Of a DNA stretch of 41,962 nucleotides, positions 25,008-34,572 are shown one piece after another. The stretch comes from Candidatus Zixiibacteriota bacterium (GTDB taxonomy: Bacteria > Zixibacteria > MSB-5A5 > GN15 > FEB-12): NCBI GenBank assembly GCA_024278515.1, contig JAJRTA010000118.1, forward strand, positions 1 to 41,962, written 5' to 3'. The translations under genes and the position numbers were made by a program. A model generated the notes under the pieces. That model was not told where the DNA came from, searched no databases, and saw nothing but the letters and a program-made list of their open reading frames with translations. Each line of letters begins with the position of its first letter. Within the stretch, counting starts at the first letter, position 1.

Positions 25008-25510
25008 TTTTATCTCCTTTTAGTAGTAGTGATTGTTCTTTCTTTTTGTCTTCGTTGGTCCAGCTCTGCGTTCGTTTATTTACAAGCTAAGTTAACGTTA
25101 CCTGTGCATACCTGGTTCCGACAATCGGTAACTCGAAGTACGATTTCTCCATTTTGTTAAGTCGCAATTTGACGATGTGTCATTCTGCTACGTAAAGCTG
25201 TCACCACAAATCAGGTGAATGTACTTCAAGTCGACAAGAATTAATATTGAAATAAAACAGGACCTTCCCGCCCCACATTTTCCTGTGTTGGGTGGGGTTC
25301 TGCGGATTCGTGCCGAAAAATCCGCGTGGCCCAACGCTGTTTATATTACAAGGAGTCTGGTATCGGTCCTCAAACAGACCTGCGGCCTGTTCAGGACCCG
25401 ACACGACATAAAAAATCGGCCAACTGCCCGATGGTTCTCAAGGCCCCGAAACAGCTTGACTTATCGGGCGGTTGTGCCTATTATCCAAAGCTGCCGTGGG
25501 CAGCGTTGTT

Positions 25511-26083
25511 ATGATTTCACTTGTCGCCGGACTGGGAAATATCGGCGCCGCCTACGCCGGCACCCGTCACAACGTCGGCTTTGAAGTTGTGCGTGGCGTT
25601 GCCGAAGCGCTGCGAGCCGGGGTCAGGCGGTCAACAGTCGAATATGACTGGGCCGCAGCGACCGTGAACAGCCGTGAGCTTATTTTAATGATGCCGCGGT
25701 TGCTGATGAATCGCTCAGGCGTGGCGATTGGAGCTCTTTTACAACGTGAAAATATCGATCCGACCCGGATGCTGGTGGTGGTCGATGATCTTAACCTGTC
25801 GCTGGGCCGGTTGAGGTTTCGTCCCGGTGGGTCTGATGGCGGCCATAACGGTTTGGCCTCGATTATCGCTGCTCTCGGCAGTGAAAACTTCCCCCGCCTG
25901 CGTTTGGGAATCGGCCCGTTACCCGATAATGTCAACAGGGCCGACTTCGTGCTGGATTGTTTCGAGCGCGACGAGATCGCGCCCAAAGATAAAATGATCG
26001 ATACCGCTGTTGAGGCGGTCTTGTTTGCTATAGATCATTGCCTCGATGAGGTGATGTCGAAATATAATGTTAACCCTGCCTGA
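25511..26083 (+). CDS. pth: Peptidyl-tRNA hydrolase
   Basis: MISLVAGLGNIGAAYAGTRHNVGFEVV, LMNRSGVAIGALLQ, LVVVDDLNLSLGRLRFRPGGSDGGHNGLASIIAALGSENFPRLRLGIG. Confidence 0.95.
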   Translation: MISLVAGLGNIGAAYAGTRHNVGFEVVRGVAEALRAGVRRSTVEYDWAAATVNSRELILMMPRLLMNRSGVAIGALLQRENIDPTRMLVVVDDLNLSLGRLRFRPGGSDGGHNGLASIIAALGSENFPRLRLGIGPLPDNVNRADFVLDCFERDEIAPKDKMIDTAVEAVLFAIDHCLDEVMSKYNVNPA

Positions 26084-26148
26084 CTTTCCCGGTTATCCTG
26101 AGTCAGGCCGTTTGAACCTTTAACCAACGTCCACAGGGAGGATACCTG

Positions 26149-26865
26149 ATGAGACTTTACGAAACCACGTTCATTATTAACCCTCAAACCGATGATGCTA
26201 CCATTGATTCGCAGGTCAGGGCGGTCACGGAGCTGATTACCGCAGGCGGCGGGAAAATAGTCTATGAGAATCGCATGGGCACTCGTCGCATGGCCTACCC
26301 TATCAAAAAGCACACTCAGGGCTATTACGCCAATTTCATCTTCGAAGGTCCCAAGACGATTGTCACCGATATCGACCGTCACATGCGACTGGGTGAAGGG
26401 TATCTCAGGCATCTGACTGTCGTTTACGAAGGCACTGTTCCGGATAAGGATGCGCCTCCGGCAGAAATCGACATGGGCTTTGGGCGCCGCGGTGATCGGC
26501 ACGATCGCCATGACCGGGGCGACCGCTCCGGCCGTCCTTTTGGTCGCCGCGAACCCGGTGGGGACCGCCGTCCGCGCAGCTCCGACTCGGGAGCCGACAG
26601 TCCCGTTTCTCCTGTTCCGACCACGGAGACAAAAGCTGAAGAACCCAAAACCGAAGAGGTCAAAGCTGAAGTAGAAGAAAAGCCTGTTGTCGATCAGTCG
26701 GTCACGCCGGAAGCTGAATCAACTCCGGAACCGGCCCCGGCGGCTGAGACCACGGAATCCGAGCCGGCCACTGTTGAGCCGGAACCGGTCGAGGAAAAAC
26801 CGGCCGCGCCGACTCCGGCTGAAGAACCGCCGGTTGAAGAATACCGTGAGGATGAAGAGCTTTAG
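26149..26865 (+). CDS. rpsF: 30S ribosomal protein S6 with long charged C-terminal extension
   Basis: MRLYETTFIINPQTDDATIDSQVRAVTELI...GTRRMAYPIKKHTQGYYANFIFEG...LGEGYLRHLTVV, then RG/DR/H-rich segment and Pro/Glu-rich tail. Confidence 0.93.
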   Translation: MRLYETTFIINPQTDDATIDSQVRAVTELITAGGGKIVYENRMGTRRMAYPIKKHTQGYYANFIFEGPKTIVTDIDRHMRLGEGYLRHLTVVYEGTVPDKDAPPAEIDMGFGRRGDRHDRHDRGDRSGRPFGRREPGGDRRPRSSDSGADSPVSPVPTTETKAEEPKTEEVKAEVEEKPVVDQSVTPEAESTPEPAPAAETTESEPATVEPEPVEEKPAAPTPAEEPPVEEYREDEEL

Positions 26866-26952
26866 TTTTTCCTGATGAGTTCGGGTTGTACGGTCATTGT
26901 TCAGTGTGCTGACCGAATGAACTCCCGAAAGTAGTTGAAAGGACTTTTTGAT

Positions 26953-27186
26953 ATGGCTGAGATGAGAATGAAACGACGCAAGATATGCCGCTACTGCGAA
27001 AACAAAATTGAGCACGTCGACTACAAAGACGAACGACTGCTCCGGCGGTTTGTCAATGAGCGAGGGAAGATAATTCCCCGCCGTGTCTCCGGAAACTGCG
27101 CCCGCCATCAGCGCAAGCTGACCCAGGCGGTGAAACGCGCGCGGATTCTGGCAATCATGGCCTTCGAGAGTGAATCTTACAGGTGA
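26953..27186 (+). CDS. rpsR: 30S ribosomal protein S18
   Basis: [66 protein letters not shown]. Confidence 0.96.
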   Translation: MAEMRMKRRKICRYCENKIEHVDYKDERLLRRFVNERGKIIPRRVSGNCARHQRKLTQAVKRARILAIMAFESESYR

Positions 27187-28225
27187 AAAACCGGCCGCTC
27201 TGACGGCTGCCGGTCCGTCGACCGATCCGGCAAGGCACGGCAGTCATTTAGTTACTGCTCTGCTGTTTCCGGTAGTCGCCGCACTGGCCTGGTCGGAGAT
27301 TGCCTCGCAAGCGCCGCTGTTGATCACTATGCTGATCTCAGTCGGGCTTTATTTCGCGACAATCTATCTCTACTACGGCCTGGCCCGGCTGGCTTTCGAC
27401 CGTCGAAGCGGGTTGCTGTGGGCCAGTGCGATAGTCGCCTTTGTTCTGGGCTTTATGGCTTCAGGACTGTCCAATGTCTGGCCGTTGTTGACCGGGTGTA
27501 GTATGCTGCTTTTCGGAGGAGTTATCACGGGGCGTTTTTTAGCCGACGGACGTTCGTTCGGACGGGTCTATTTGCTCGCCGGTCTGGCTGTTGCGGCTTT
27601 TTTCGCGGCCGGTTTTGCCGGTATGTGGCAACCTCTGATGACCCGCATGAGCGAGGATTTGCCCAACATCCTAAGCGAGATGGAGACACTGTACCGCTCG
27701 TTTGGTGTCGGTGAAGAGATCATTCAGGATGCGCTGATCCAGAGCGAAAAGATGTTTATGGTCATAACCCGGCTTGTACCCGCCCTCACTACTTTGGGCG
27801 CCCTCTTTCAATTCAGCCTCGGTTTTTTATTATTTACGTACCTGACCGCTCGAAACCATCCCGATCGTCGGATCTGGGCGCCGTTCAGTCGGTGGCGGAT
27901 ACCGTTTGGTTTTACGCCGCTTCTGGCTGTAGCTATCGCCGCCCGGCTGCTCAGCAGCGGAACGATGCAGTTGGTCGCCGATAATATCATCGCTGTAATG
28001 GCTGTTTACTATTCTGTTGCCGGGCTGGCCCTGATCGAGTATTATATGAACAGACTGGAGCTTTCGCGCCTGCTGAAGGTCAGCTTCTATCTACTATTGT
28101 TTGTTACTCAGTTCTGGAGCTTCCTTGCGGCGGCTGCATTGTTCGGTCTTCTGATACTGCTCGGTTTTGTGGACAGCTTTGCCGACTGGCGCAGCCGGGA
28201 AACTTCGCCTGCGGAGGCGACCTGA
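27170..28225 (+). CDS. DUF2232 (YybS-like) integral membrane protein
   Basis: GTG start overlapping rpsR; multiple TM segments; position between rpsR and rplI is typical of DUF2232 proteins. Confidence 0.8.
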   Translation: MNLTGEKPAALTAAGPSTDPARHGSHLVTALLFPVVAALAWSEIASQAPLLITMLISVGLYFATIYLYYGLARLAFDRRSGLLWASAIVAFVLGFMASGLSNVWPLLTGCSMLLFGGVITGRFLADGRSFGRVYLLAGLAVAAFFAAGFAGMWQPLMTRMSEDLPNILSEMETLYRSFGVGEEIIQDALIQSEKMFMVITRLVPALTTLGALFQFSLGFLLFTYLTARNHPDRRIWAPFSRWRIPFGFTPLLAVAIAARLLSSGTMQLVADNIIAVMAVYYSVAGLALIEYYMNRLELSRLLKVSFYLLLFVTQFWSFLAAAALFGLLILLGFVDSFADWRSRETSPAEAT

Positions 28226-28264
28226 AAAAGATAAGTTTGTGTTTTTGTACAGGAAGGATTTGTG

Positions 28265-28711
28265 ATGAAAGTAATTCTTAGAGAAGATATCCCCGATATC
28301 GGACAGGCCGGCCAGACGGTCGAGGTCAAAGACGGTTACGGCAGAAACTACCTGATCCCGCGCAATCTGGCGGTTGTAGCCAGTAAAGGGAATCTCCGAT
28401 CGATCGATGAAATAACCCGCCAGAAAGAGATCAGGGAAAGGAAACTTCGTCGCGAAGCTGAAGTTATCAAAGATAAGATCGAAAAACTCGAAGTTTCGGC
28501 TGAGGTCCTGGTTGGAGAAGAAGAGAAGGTTTTCGGTTCGGTTACTGTTCACGATGTGGTTGAACTTCTGGCCAAAGAAGGGATTACGATTCCCAAACAT
28601 GCCGTTAAACTGGAAGAACCGATCAAGGTGCTGGGTGTTTACACGGTGCCGATCAAAATCGAGAAGGATGTTACTGCCGAGCTGAAACTCTGGGTGGTGA
28701 AGAAGTCGTAA
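28265..28711 (+). CDS. rplI: 50S ribosomal protein L9
   Basis: MKVILREDIPDIGQAGQTVEVKDGYGRNYLIPRNLAV. Confidence 0.97.
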   Translation: MKVILREDIPDIGQAGQTVEVKDGYGRNYLIPRNLAVVASKGNLRSIDEITRQKEIRERKLRREAEVIKDKIEKLEVSAEVLVGEEEKVFGSVTVHDVVELLAKEGITIPKHAVKLEEPIKVLGVYTVPIKIEKDVTAELKLWVVKKS

Positions 28712-28713
28712 CG

Positions 28714-29211
28714 ATGAATCTGCTGGAGGCAAAAGTTGAAGGGCTGGCGATGGATATGACCACCAATTCGCCGGTAGTGATTCTGGCCCCGATAGGTATC
28801 AACAAGGTGCTCCCGATTTGGATCGGCCATGCCGAAGCCTGGGGTATCGCCATGGAGCTTTCCGGGATCAGTTCGCGTCGCCCGATGACCTATGACCTCC
28901 TGCGTACGGTGATAGAATCGATGGAGGCCAGGGTTGACCGGGTTGAGGTGACCGAGCTGAAAGATCAGACTTTCTATGCTCGCATCCATCTGAAATGCAA
29001 CGACCGGACCCATGAAATAGACGCGCGCCCGTCCGACTCGATCGCCCTCGCCTTGAAAACCAAGGCGAAAATATTCGTTAACGAGGAACTGTTTAACATC
29101 AGTACCGACGATCAGGCGAGCGAGACTCCGCCCATGCCGACCGATCGGGAATCGCTCAGGGAACGTCTGAAAAGGATCAACCCGGAAGACTTCGGGAAAT
29201 ATCAACTCTAA
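28714..29211 (+). CDS. Bifunctional nuclease family protein (DUF151)
   Basis: NSPVVILAPIGINKVLPIWIGHAEAWGIAMEL...RPMTYDLL...DARPSDSIALALKTKAKIFVNEEL. Confidence 0.9.
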   Translation: MNLLEAKVEGLAMDMTTNSPVVILAPIGINKVLPIWIGHAEAWGIAMELSGISSRRPMTYDLLRTVIESMEARVDRVEVTELKDQTFYARIHLKCNDRTHEIDARPSDSIALALKTKAKIFVNEELFNISTDDQASETPPMPTDRESLRERLKRINPEDFGKYQL

Positions 29212-31010
29212 TGCAGGTAAGCGTCAGACCGGTATTATTCAGTCTTGTTCTTGTTATGTTCTTTTTCGCTGCGCCTTTTTCGGCAGGCATTGAGGACGAG
29301 GGCGAGGTTCTTTCGGAGTATCATAACGGACTGCGAATGATGCGCGAGGGTGACTTCTTCGGCGCCGCTGCAGTTTTCATGCAGTTGGAAGGGCGTTTTC
29401 CTGACAGCAAAAATGTCGATTTGTTCGTTCTTCAAAGATCAAAGTGCCAGTACTATCTGGGAGAGTATTCCAAAGCGCTGGCCGGGTTCGGCTATTATAT
29501 TGATCGCTTCGGCAACTCTGTCGAAGTTTCCTACGCGTACTTCTTTCTCGGTAACTGCCGGTATCGGCTCGGTCGCAGCACCGAGGCGGTGGAAAGCTGG
29601 CTCAACGCCTATCGTTTGTCGGAGGATCAGCGGCTGGATGAGCTGGTTCAAAAATCATTGAAAGCGGCTTATGCTCATGCGTCGACAGTGGCATTGTCGC
29701 CGGAGCTGTTCATAGATATCCCTGATGACAAGCTGTGTGCGGTAGTAAGCGACGCGGCTCCTTACCTGACTGGAGGGGTGAATGCACAGGAGGCCGAGGA
29801 CCTTCTGAAGCAGTGCGGCGTGACGGTTGCCCCCCGTCCGGAACAACCGAAGCGTCCGCGGAGATTTACCGGCGCTCTGACCATACCGATAATGATGCCG
29901 TTCAGCGGTGAACTGGCCGGATACGGTCAGGACATTTTCAACGGCGCCGTCATTGCGGCCGAGAAATACCGCAACGAGACCGGCCAGCTGATCGAGCTGG
30001 CGCCGCATGATACCAGGGCGGACCCGGTGGAAGCGGCACGGTTGGCTTCCGAACTGGCCGAAGACAACTCGATCCCGGCGGCGGTCGGGCCGTTGACCTC
30101 GGATGCGGCGGCGCTCACTTCGGCAACCCTGGCGTGCCGGGATCTTCCGATAATCGTTCCCGCGGCTACCCAGGCCGGGTTGGCCCGCCTTTCGGAGACT
30201 ACTTTTCAGCTTTCACCCAATATCGAACTGCAGGGTCTCAGGATGGCTCAGTATGCCATCGACAGCCTGCGCGCCGATTCGGCGGTGATTCTGACCTCCT
30301 CGTCGGCCGACCATCTGCGAATGTCCCGCGCCTTCTCGAAACAGTTCGAGCAACTGGGGGGGGAAATCATTGCGGTGGAATACTACCGTCCGCGTGACCG
30401 GGATTTCGGACCGTACCTGCGCGATCTTAAAGCGATGATCTGGGGCCTGCCTCCCGACTCGATCTTTTTTACCAACGAATATGGCGATACGCTTGACCCC
30501 GATGGTATCCCCGTGGAGATAGATTGTCTGTACTTGCCGGGTGAGCCGAGACAGTTGAGGCAGTTGCTGCCGCAGATTCGTTTCTACAAGATCGAGGGTG
30601 CCTATCTGGGCAGTGACGGCTGGGCCGATGACGCGGTGTTGAAACTTGGCGATGATGTCACCCGCAACGCCGTGATCTCTTCTCCTTTCCTTTCAGCAGG
30701 CAACACCGGTGACTATGTTCAGTTCGCGGCGGCTTTTGACAGCCGTTACGGCAAACAGCCGAGCCGTCTTGCCGCTCTCGGTTATGATGCGATGCGTCTT
30801 TTGATCAACGCCCTTGAAGCCGTCGGCAACGATCGCGAACGACTGGTAAAGAACCTGGCCGGGATTCGTGAGTTCGCCGGAGCGGCCGGACGTGTGACCT
30901 GGTCCGAGTATCGTGAAAATATGTATATGCCGCTCTACCGAATTGTCTCCGGAGAAGCCCGGCCGCTTAACCAGACCACTACCGTTGCCGATGAACCGCC
31001 GACCGAATAA
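29211..31010 (+). CDS. TPR repeats fused to a periplasmic ligand-binding (LivK/LpoA-like, Peripla_BP_6) domain
   Basis: Signal peptide; TPR-like EYHNGLRMMREGDFFGAAAVFMQLEGRFPDS...; then LTIPIMMPFSGELAGYGQDIFNGAVIAAEKYRNETG...AAVGPLTSDAAALTSATLACRDLPIIVPAATQAGL. Confidence 0.85.
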   Translation: MQVSVRPVLFSLVLVMFFFAAPFSAGIEDEGEVLSEYHNGLRMMREGDFFGAAAVFMQLEGRFPDSKNVDLFVLQRSKCQYYLGEYSKALAGFGYYIDRFGNSVEVSYAYFFLGNCRYRLGRSTEAVESWLNAYRLSEDQRLDELVQKSLKAAYAHASTVALSPELFIDIPDDKLCAVVSDAAPYLTGGVNAQEAEDLLKQCGVTVAPRPEQPKRPRRFTGALTIPIMMPFSGELAGYGQDIFNGAVIAAEKYRNETGQLIELAPHDTRADPVEAARLASELAEDNSIPAAVGPLTSDAAALTSATLACRDLPIIVPAATQAGLARLSETTFQLSPNIELQGLRMAQYAIDSLRADSAVILTSSSADHLRMSRAFSKQFEQLGGEIIAVEYYRPRDRDFGPYLRDLKAMIWGLPPDSIFFTNEYGDTLDPDGIPVEIDCLYLPGEPRQLRQLLPQIRFYKIEGAYLGSDGWADDAVLKLGDDVTRNAVISSPFLSAGNTGDYVQFAAAFDSRYGKQPSRLAALGYDAMRLLINALEAVGNDRERLVKNLAGIREFAGAAGRVTWSEYRENMYMPLYRIVSGEARPLNQTTTVADEPPTE

Positions 31011-31095
31011 CCTGCGGTCGATTGCTTTTTCCACCGGATAGTTTATATTCAACCAGATGAGAAACGACCCGCAACAGAAAATCGAGGGCATTTGA

Positions 31096-31296
31096 ATGGA
31101 TGACAAGAAGATCGCGTTGAAAATGGTTGTGGACGGCAAAGAGCGTGATGTATCGTATGAGGAACTGGCTCTGTCCAATAACCTCGCCCAGGAAGCTCTG
31201 GTTCGTCTGCTTATCGAGAAAAAGCTCTTTGAACCAAAGGAGCTGATGGAGATGATGGAGCGGGTCAAGAAAGAACGATACCGCCCGGCGGAATAG
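31096..31296 (+). CDS. Small conserved hypothetical protein (66 aa)
   Basis: Compact ORF closely spaced with its neighbours; charged helical sequence. Confidence 0.65.
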   Translation: MDDKKIALKMVVDGKERDVSYEELALSNNLAQEALVRLLIEKKLFEPKELMEMMERVKKERYRPAE

Positions 31297-31304
31297 AATC
31301 AATA

Positions 31305-31811
31305 ATGGCTGACGAGGCTGAAAAAGAAAGAGACGATATAGGACCGGAGGTCGAACTCTCAGACGATACCGAGGAGAGCCTGAGCTGGAGGTGTCATCCG
31401 GCTACGCGCCGTCCTCTGGTGACGGTTGCGGTGTCGCTTTTTGTCATCATTGTCGGCCTGGCGGTTTATTATAGTACCGACTCGCGCGCTTTTACCGTGC
31501 TGGCTCTGGTTGTCATGCTTGGTTCTCTGGCTAAGTTTTACTTTCCTACCAGCTACCGACTGACCGAAAAAACGGTAACAGTAAAAACTACTACTACAAC
31601 CATCACGAAACCGTGGTCGCAATATCGCAGTTATTATCCGGACAAAAACGGCGTACTGCTGTCCCCCTTCCCGGAGCCGTCACGACTTGAGAACTTTCGC
31701 GGTCTTTACCTGATGTTCTCGGGCAACCGTGACGAGGTTATCGCTTTCGTTCGGGAACGTGTCAATCGTGAGCCTGCTGAAGAAACCTCTTCGAGGGAAA
31801 CCACCGCGTGA
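31305..31811 (+). CDS. Membrane protein of unknown function (168 aa)
   Basis: Two hydrophobic helices (PLVTVAVSLFVIIVGLAVYY, AFTVLALVVMLGSLAKFYF) followed by a PH/DUF-like YRLTEKTVTVKT... segment; overlaps the next ORF. Confidence 0.7.
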   Translation: MADEAEKERDDIGPEVELSDDTEESLSWRCHPATRRPLVTVAVSLFVIIVGLAVYYSTDSRAFTVLALVVMLGSLAKFYFPTSYRLTEKTVTVKTTTTTITKPWSQYRSYYPDKNGVLLSPFPEPSRLENFRGLYLMFSGNRDEVIAFVRERVNREPAEETSSRETTA

Positions 31812-32278
31812 ATCTGTTCAAATCGAACATGAACATGCCCGACCCGGAAAAACCGCCGCTTCCGGCTGAAGAAGATGCGGTCCTTGAAAAGCTGGCGAAG
31901 AAAGTGGTGGAGTGGAAGATGAGCGTGCCGGCGATTCTGGCGCTGGAATCGGTCAAGCCGCTTAATTTTATCGGATCACAGGCGATGGTTTTCTTTGAGC
32001 CGATTATTCAGGCGGTGTTCAATATCAAGGACTATGACACTTTTCGTTGCGCGCTGGAAAAGCGAGAAACGATCGAGATACTGCTTTTGAAAATCGAAGC
32101 GCATGATGCCGTGGCCATGGCTCGTGAGAAGCGGATCAAAAAGTTCATGAAGGCCGAAAAAAAGAAGTGGAAATGGTACCAGCGTTACCTCGGTGTTTTT
32201 GTTCCCAAAGTTCAAATCCCCGAAGAGATCCTCAACCCGCCCCGGGAGAAATCAGATCCTGCTGCCGGGTCAAAGTGA
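31808..32278 (+). CDS. Hypothetical protein (156 aa)
   Basis: GTG start overlapping the upstream stop; KMSVPAILALESVKPLNFIGSQAMVFFEPIIQAVFN. Confidence 0.7.
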   Translation: MNLFKSNMNMPDPEKPPLPAEEDAVLEKLAKKVVEWKMSVPAILALESVKPLNFIGSQAMVFFEPIIQAVFNIKDYDTFRCALEKRETIEILLLKIEAHDAVAMAREKRIKKFMKAEKKKWKWYQRYLGVFVPKVQIPEEILNPPREKSDPAAGSK

Positions 32279-33469
32279 ACGATTGCGCCCGGCGGCTTCG
32301 TAGACAATTTCAGCATACCGTTTCGCCAGCGGCCCCGACGCATAATGTTCGATCGCGAATTCATGTCCGGCTTGCGCGAGCTTCTGCCTGAGAGTCCTGT
32401 CCGACAACATCCGGCCAAGAGCTTCGGCAAGCGCTTCGGAATTGTCCGGCGGCGCCAGCAGGCCGCGTTTTTCATGTTCGATAATGTCCGGAATTCCGCC
32501 TGAATCCACTCCCACCACCGCCGTACCGCACAGCATCGCCTCAGACAGAGCCAGTCCGAACCCTTCACGGCAGGAGTTCAGCACCACCACCGAAGCGCGG
32601 TTGTATACTACACGTAATTCGTCCTGGGGAATCGGTTCATGGATAGTTATGCGGTTAGTGAGGGCTAACGACTGTATTTTACTTTCAATCTGGCTCTTCA
32701 GGGGACCGACTCCGTAGATTTCCATCCGTGCTTCAGGAGTACTGTCATACACATGCCTGAACGAGTCGATCAGATGCCCCACCCGCTTTTGCTCGGTGAA
32801 CCGGGTCACCGCCACTATTAGATATTCCTCTTTGCTCACCGACGGATCGATCCGAAAGATAGTCTCATCATGCGGCAGGGGGAGTACTTCAAGCTGATCT
32901 GACAACTGTGAATCCATTTTCAGCACCTGGTCCCGCAGGTAGCTTGAGACGAAAGTCCAGCGCGACAGCCGGCGACAAAATGATTTCAGGTACTTGTACG
33001 GCAGACCTCCGGCTATTCCGATCAGCCTGATATCACTGCCATGCGAGGAAAGGATCATCGGCAGGTTTTCCTTGAAAGACCGCATCACCAGCGCCGCCGG
33101 TACCAGCCAGTGCCCGGCGATAACATCAGCCCCGTCGTCTTCGATCAGTCGCATCGCGGCATGTTTGTATGTTCTCAGGTACCGCCGAAAGCGGGTGAGA
33201 CCGGTCAGTGATCCGGTCACGATCTGGTGCATATTGCCGCGGTAGGCCAGTGTTTCTTCTTCATCGGAACCGTACCGGAACCTATGTATTACTACGCCCG
33301 AGTTTTCTTCATACTCCGGCGCTCCGGCGTCATGCGGCGCCAGGACGATTGGCTGAATCGAATGTTCGATTAACCTGCGGCACAGAAGCGAGACGAAGAT
33401 TCCGGCGTGATCGCCATACCAGCGCGGATAATTATGAGTTAAAACCAACAGGCGCAATTGATCAGGCAT
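32270..33469 (-). CDS. Glycosyltransferase family 4-like protein
   Basis: LRLLVLTHNYPRWYGDHAGIFVSLLCRRL, DVIAGHWLVPAALV, VAVTRFTEQKRVGHLIDSF, EGFGLALSEAMLCGTAVVGVDSGGIPDIIEHEKRGLLAPPDN. Confidence 0.92.
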   Translation of the reverse strand: MPDQLRLLVLTHNYPRWYGDHAGIFVSLLCRRLIEHSIQPIVLAPHDAGAPEYEENSGVVIHRFRYGSDEEETLAYRGNMHQIVTGSLTGLTRFRRYLRTYKHAAMRLIEDDGADVIAGHWLVPAALVMRSFKENLPMILSSHGSDIRLIGIAGGLPYKYLKSFCRRLSRWTFVSSYLRDQVLKMDSQLSDQLEVLPLPHDETIFRIDPSVSKEEYLIVAVTRFTEQKRVGHLIDSFRHVYDSTPEARMEIYGVGPLKSQIESKIQSLALTNRITIHEPIPQDELRVVYNRASVVVLNSCREGFGLALSEAMLCGTAVVGVDSGGIPDIIEHEKRGLLAPPDNSEALAEALGRMLSDRTLRQKLAQAGHEFAIEHYASGPLAKRYAEIVYEAAGRNRSL

Positions 33470-33515
33470 ACGTATAATCTTATACTAATTGGGTGCAGTG
33501 GAAAGTTAAAACAGT

Positions 33516-34448
33516 ATGACCAGAAATCGACACGACGGTATTGAATACATCCCGGATGTTGATTTCAGCCGGATACTTACCAATCCGATCCTGGACATTG
33601 CCGCGCGAGTATGGGATGATGACCGCTACGCCGCCTTCCGCATCTGTTACCGCTCGATGCGAATAATCGATGATTTGGTCGATAACGCCCGGATTGCGGA
33701 AACAACGCTCACCGAAAGACGCAGGGAAGAGATTAGTAAACAGATCGAAAAGGCGGTCAGCCGTTTGCGTTCGGGAGATACAACGGACCCTTCTCTTGTC
33801 GGTCTGATGGCTGTCCGCGAGAGGTTCGCGATCCCTCTGTGGCCGTGGGAACGGTTGGCCGGGGCGATGATCTATGATCTGTACCACGACAGTTTCAAAA
33901 ACTTTGCCGCTTTCCTGCGTTACTGTGAAGGTTCGGCGATTGCGCCCGCCGCTATTTTCGTCCACCTCTGCGGAGTTACTCTCAGGAAAGATGTGCCTTC
34001 TCGGCCTGATTTCAATATTCGCGTGATTGCTCGTCCCTTAGCTTTGTTTTCCTACCTTGTGCACATAATCCGGGATTTTCAAAAAGACCAACAGGCCGGG
34101 CTTAACTACTTTTCGGATGAGCTGCTTAATAAACATGGTATATCGAAAACCGGGTTAAGACAAATCGCGGCCGACTATGAGATCACCGCTCCCTTTCGCA
34201 GCCTGATGGCGGACTACTATCGAATAGCCGACTATTATCGCAATCGCGCCCGGCAGGCGCTGGATCGAAACAGCGAACGGTTTACTGCTCAATATCGTAT
34301 CAGCCTCGAACTTATCTATCAGCTCTATAAGCAGATTTTTGAGCGGATCGACCCTGAAAACGGGTCATTTTCCGCTGAAGAACTCAACCCGACTCCGGAG
34401 CAAGTCCAGGCCCGTATAGAACTTACGCTCAATTCTGCTTCCTGGTAA
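33516..34448 (+). CDS. Squalene/phytoene synthase family protein
   Basis: RSMRIIDDLVDNAR Asp-rich motif, LFSYLVHIIRDFQKDQQAGLNYFSDELL second Asp motif. Confidence 0.82.
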   Translation: MTRNRHDGIEYIPDVDFSRILTNPILDIAARVWDDDRYAAFRICYRSMRIIDDLVDNARIAETTLTERRREEISKQIEKAVSRLRSGDTTDPSLVGLMAVRERFAIPLWPWERLAGAMIYDLYHDSFKNFAAFLRYCEGSAIAPAAIFVHLCGVTLRKDVPSRPDFNIRVIARPLALFSYLVHIIRDFQKDQQAGLNYFSDELLNKHGISKTGLRQIAADYEITAPFRSLMADYYRIADYYRNRARQALDRNSERFTAQYRISLELIYQLYKQIFERIDPENGSFSAEELNPTPEQVQARIELTLNSASW

Positions 34449-34572
34449 TTGGTCTTTAATTCCGGGAAGAAATCGTCATTTATCCGGTATCATAATTAAA
34501 CTTGCCGATGATCCCCTCCCCGAGGTAGCTTGAAACAGTGGTGGGAGGTGACGGTATAACCTGTGGAGGTTC

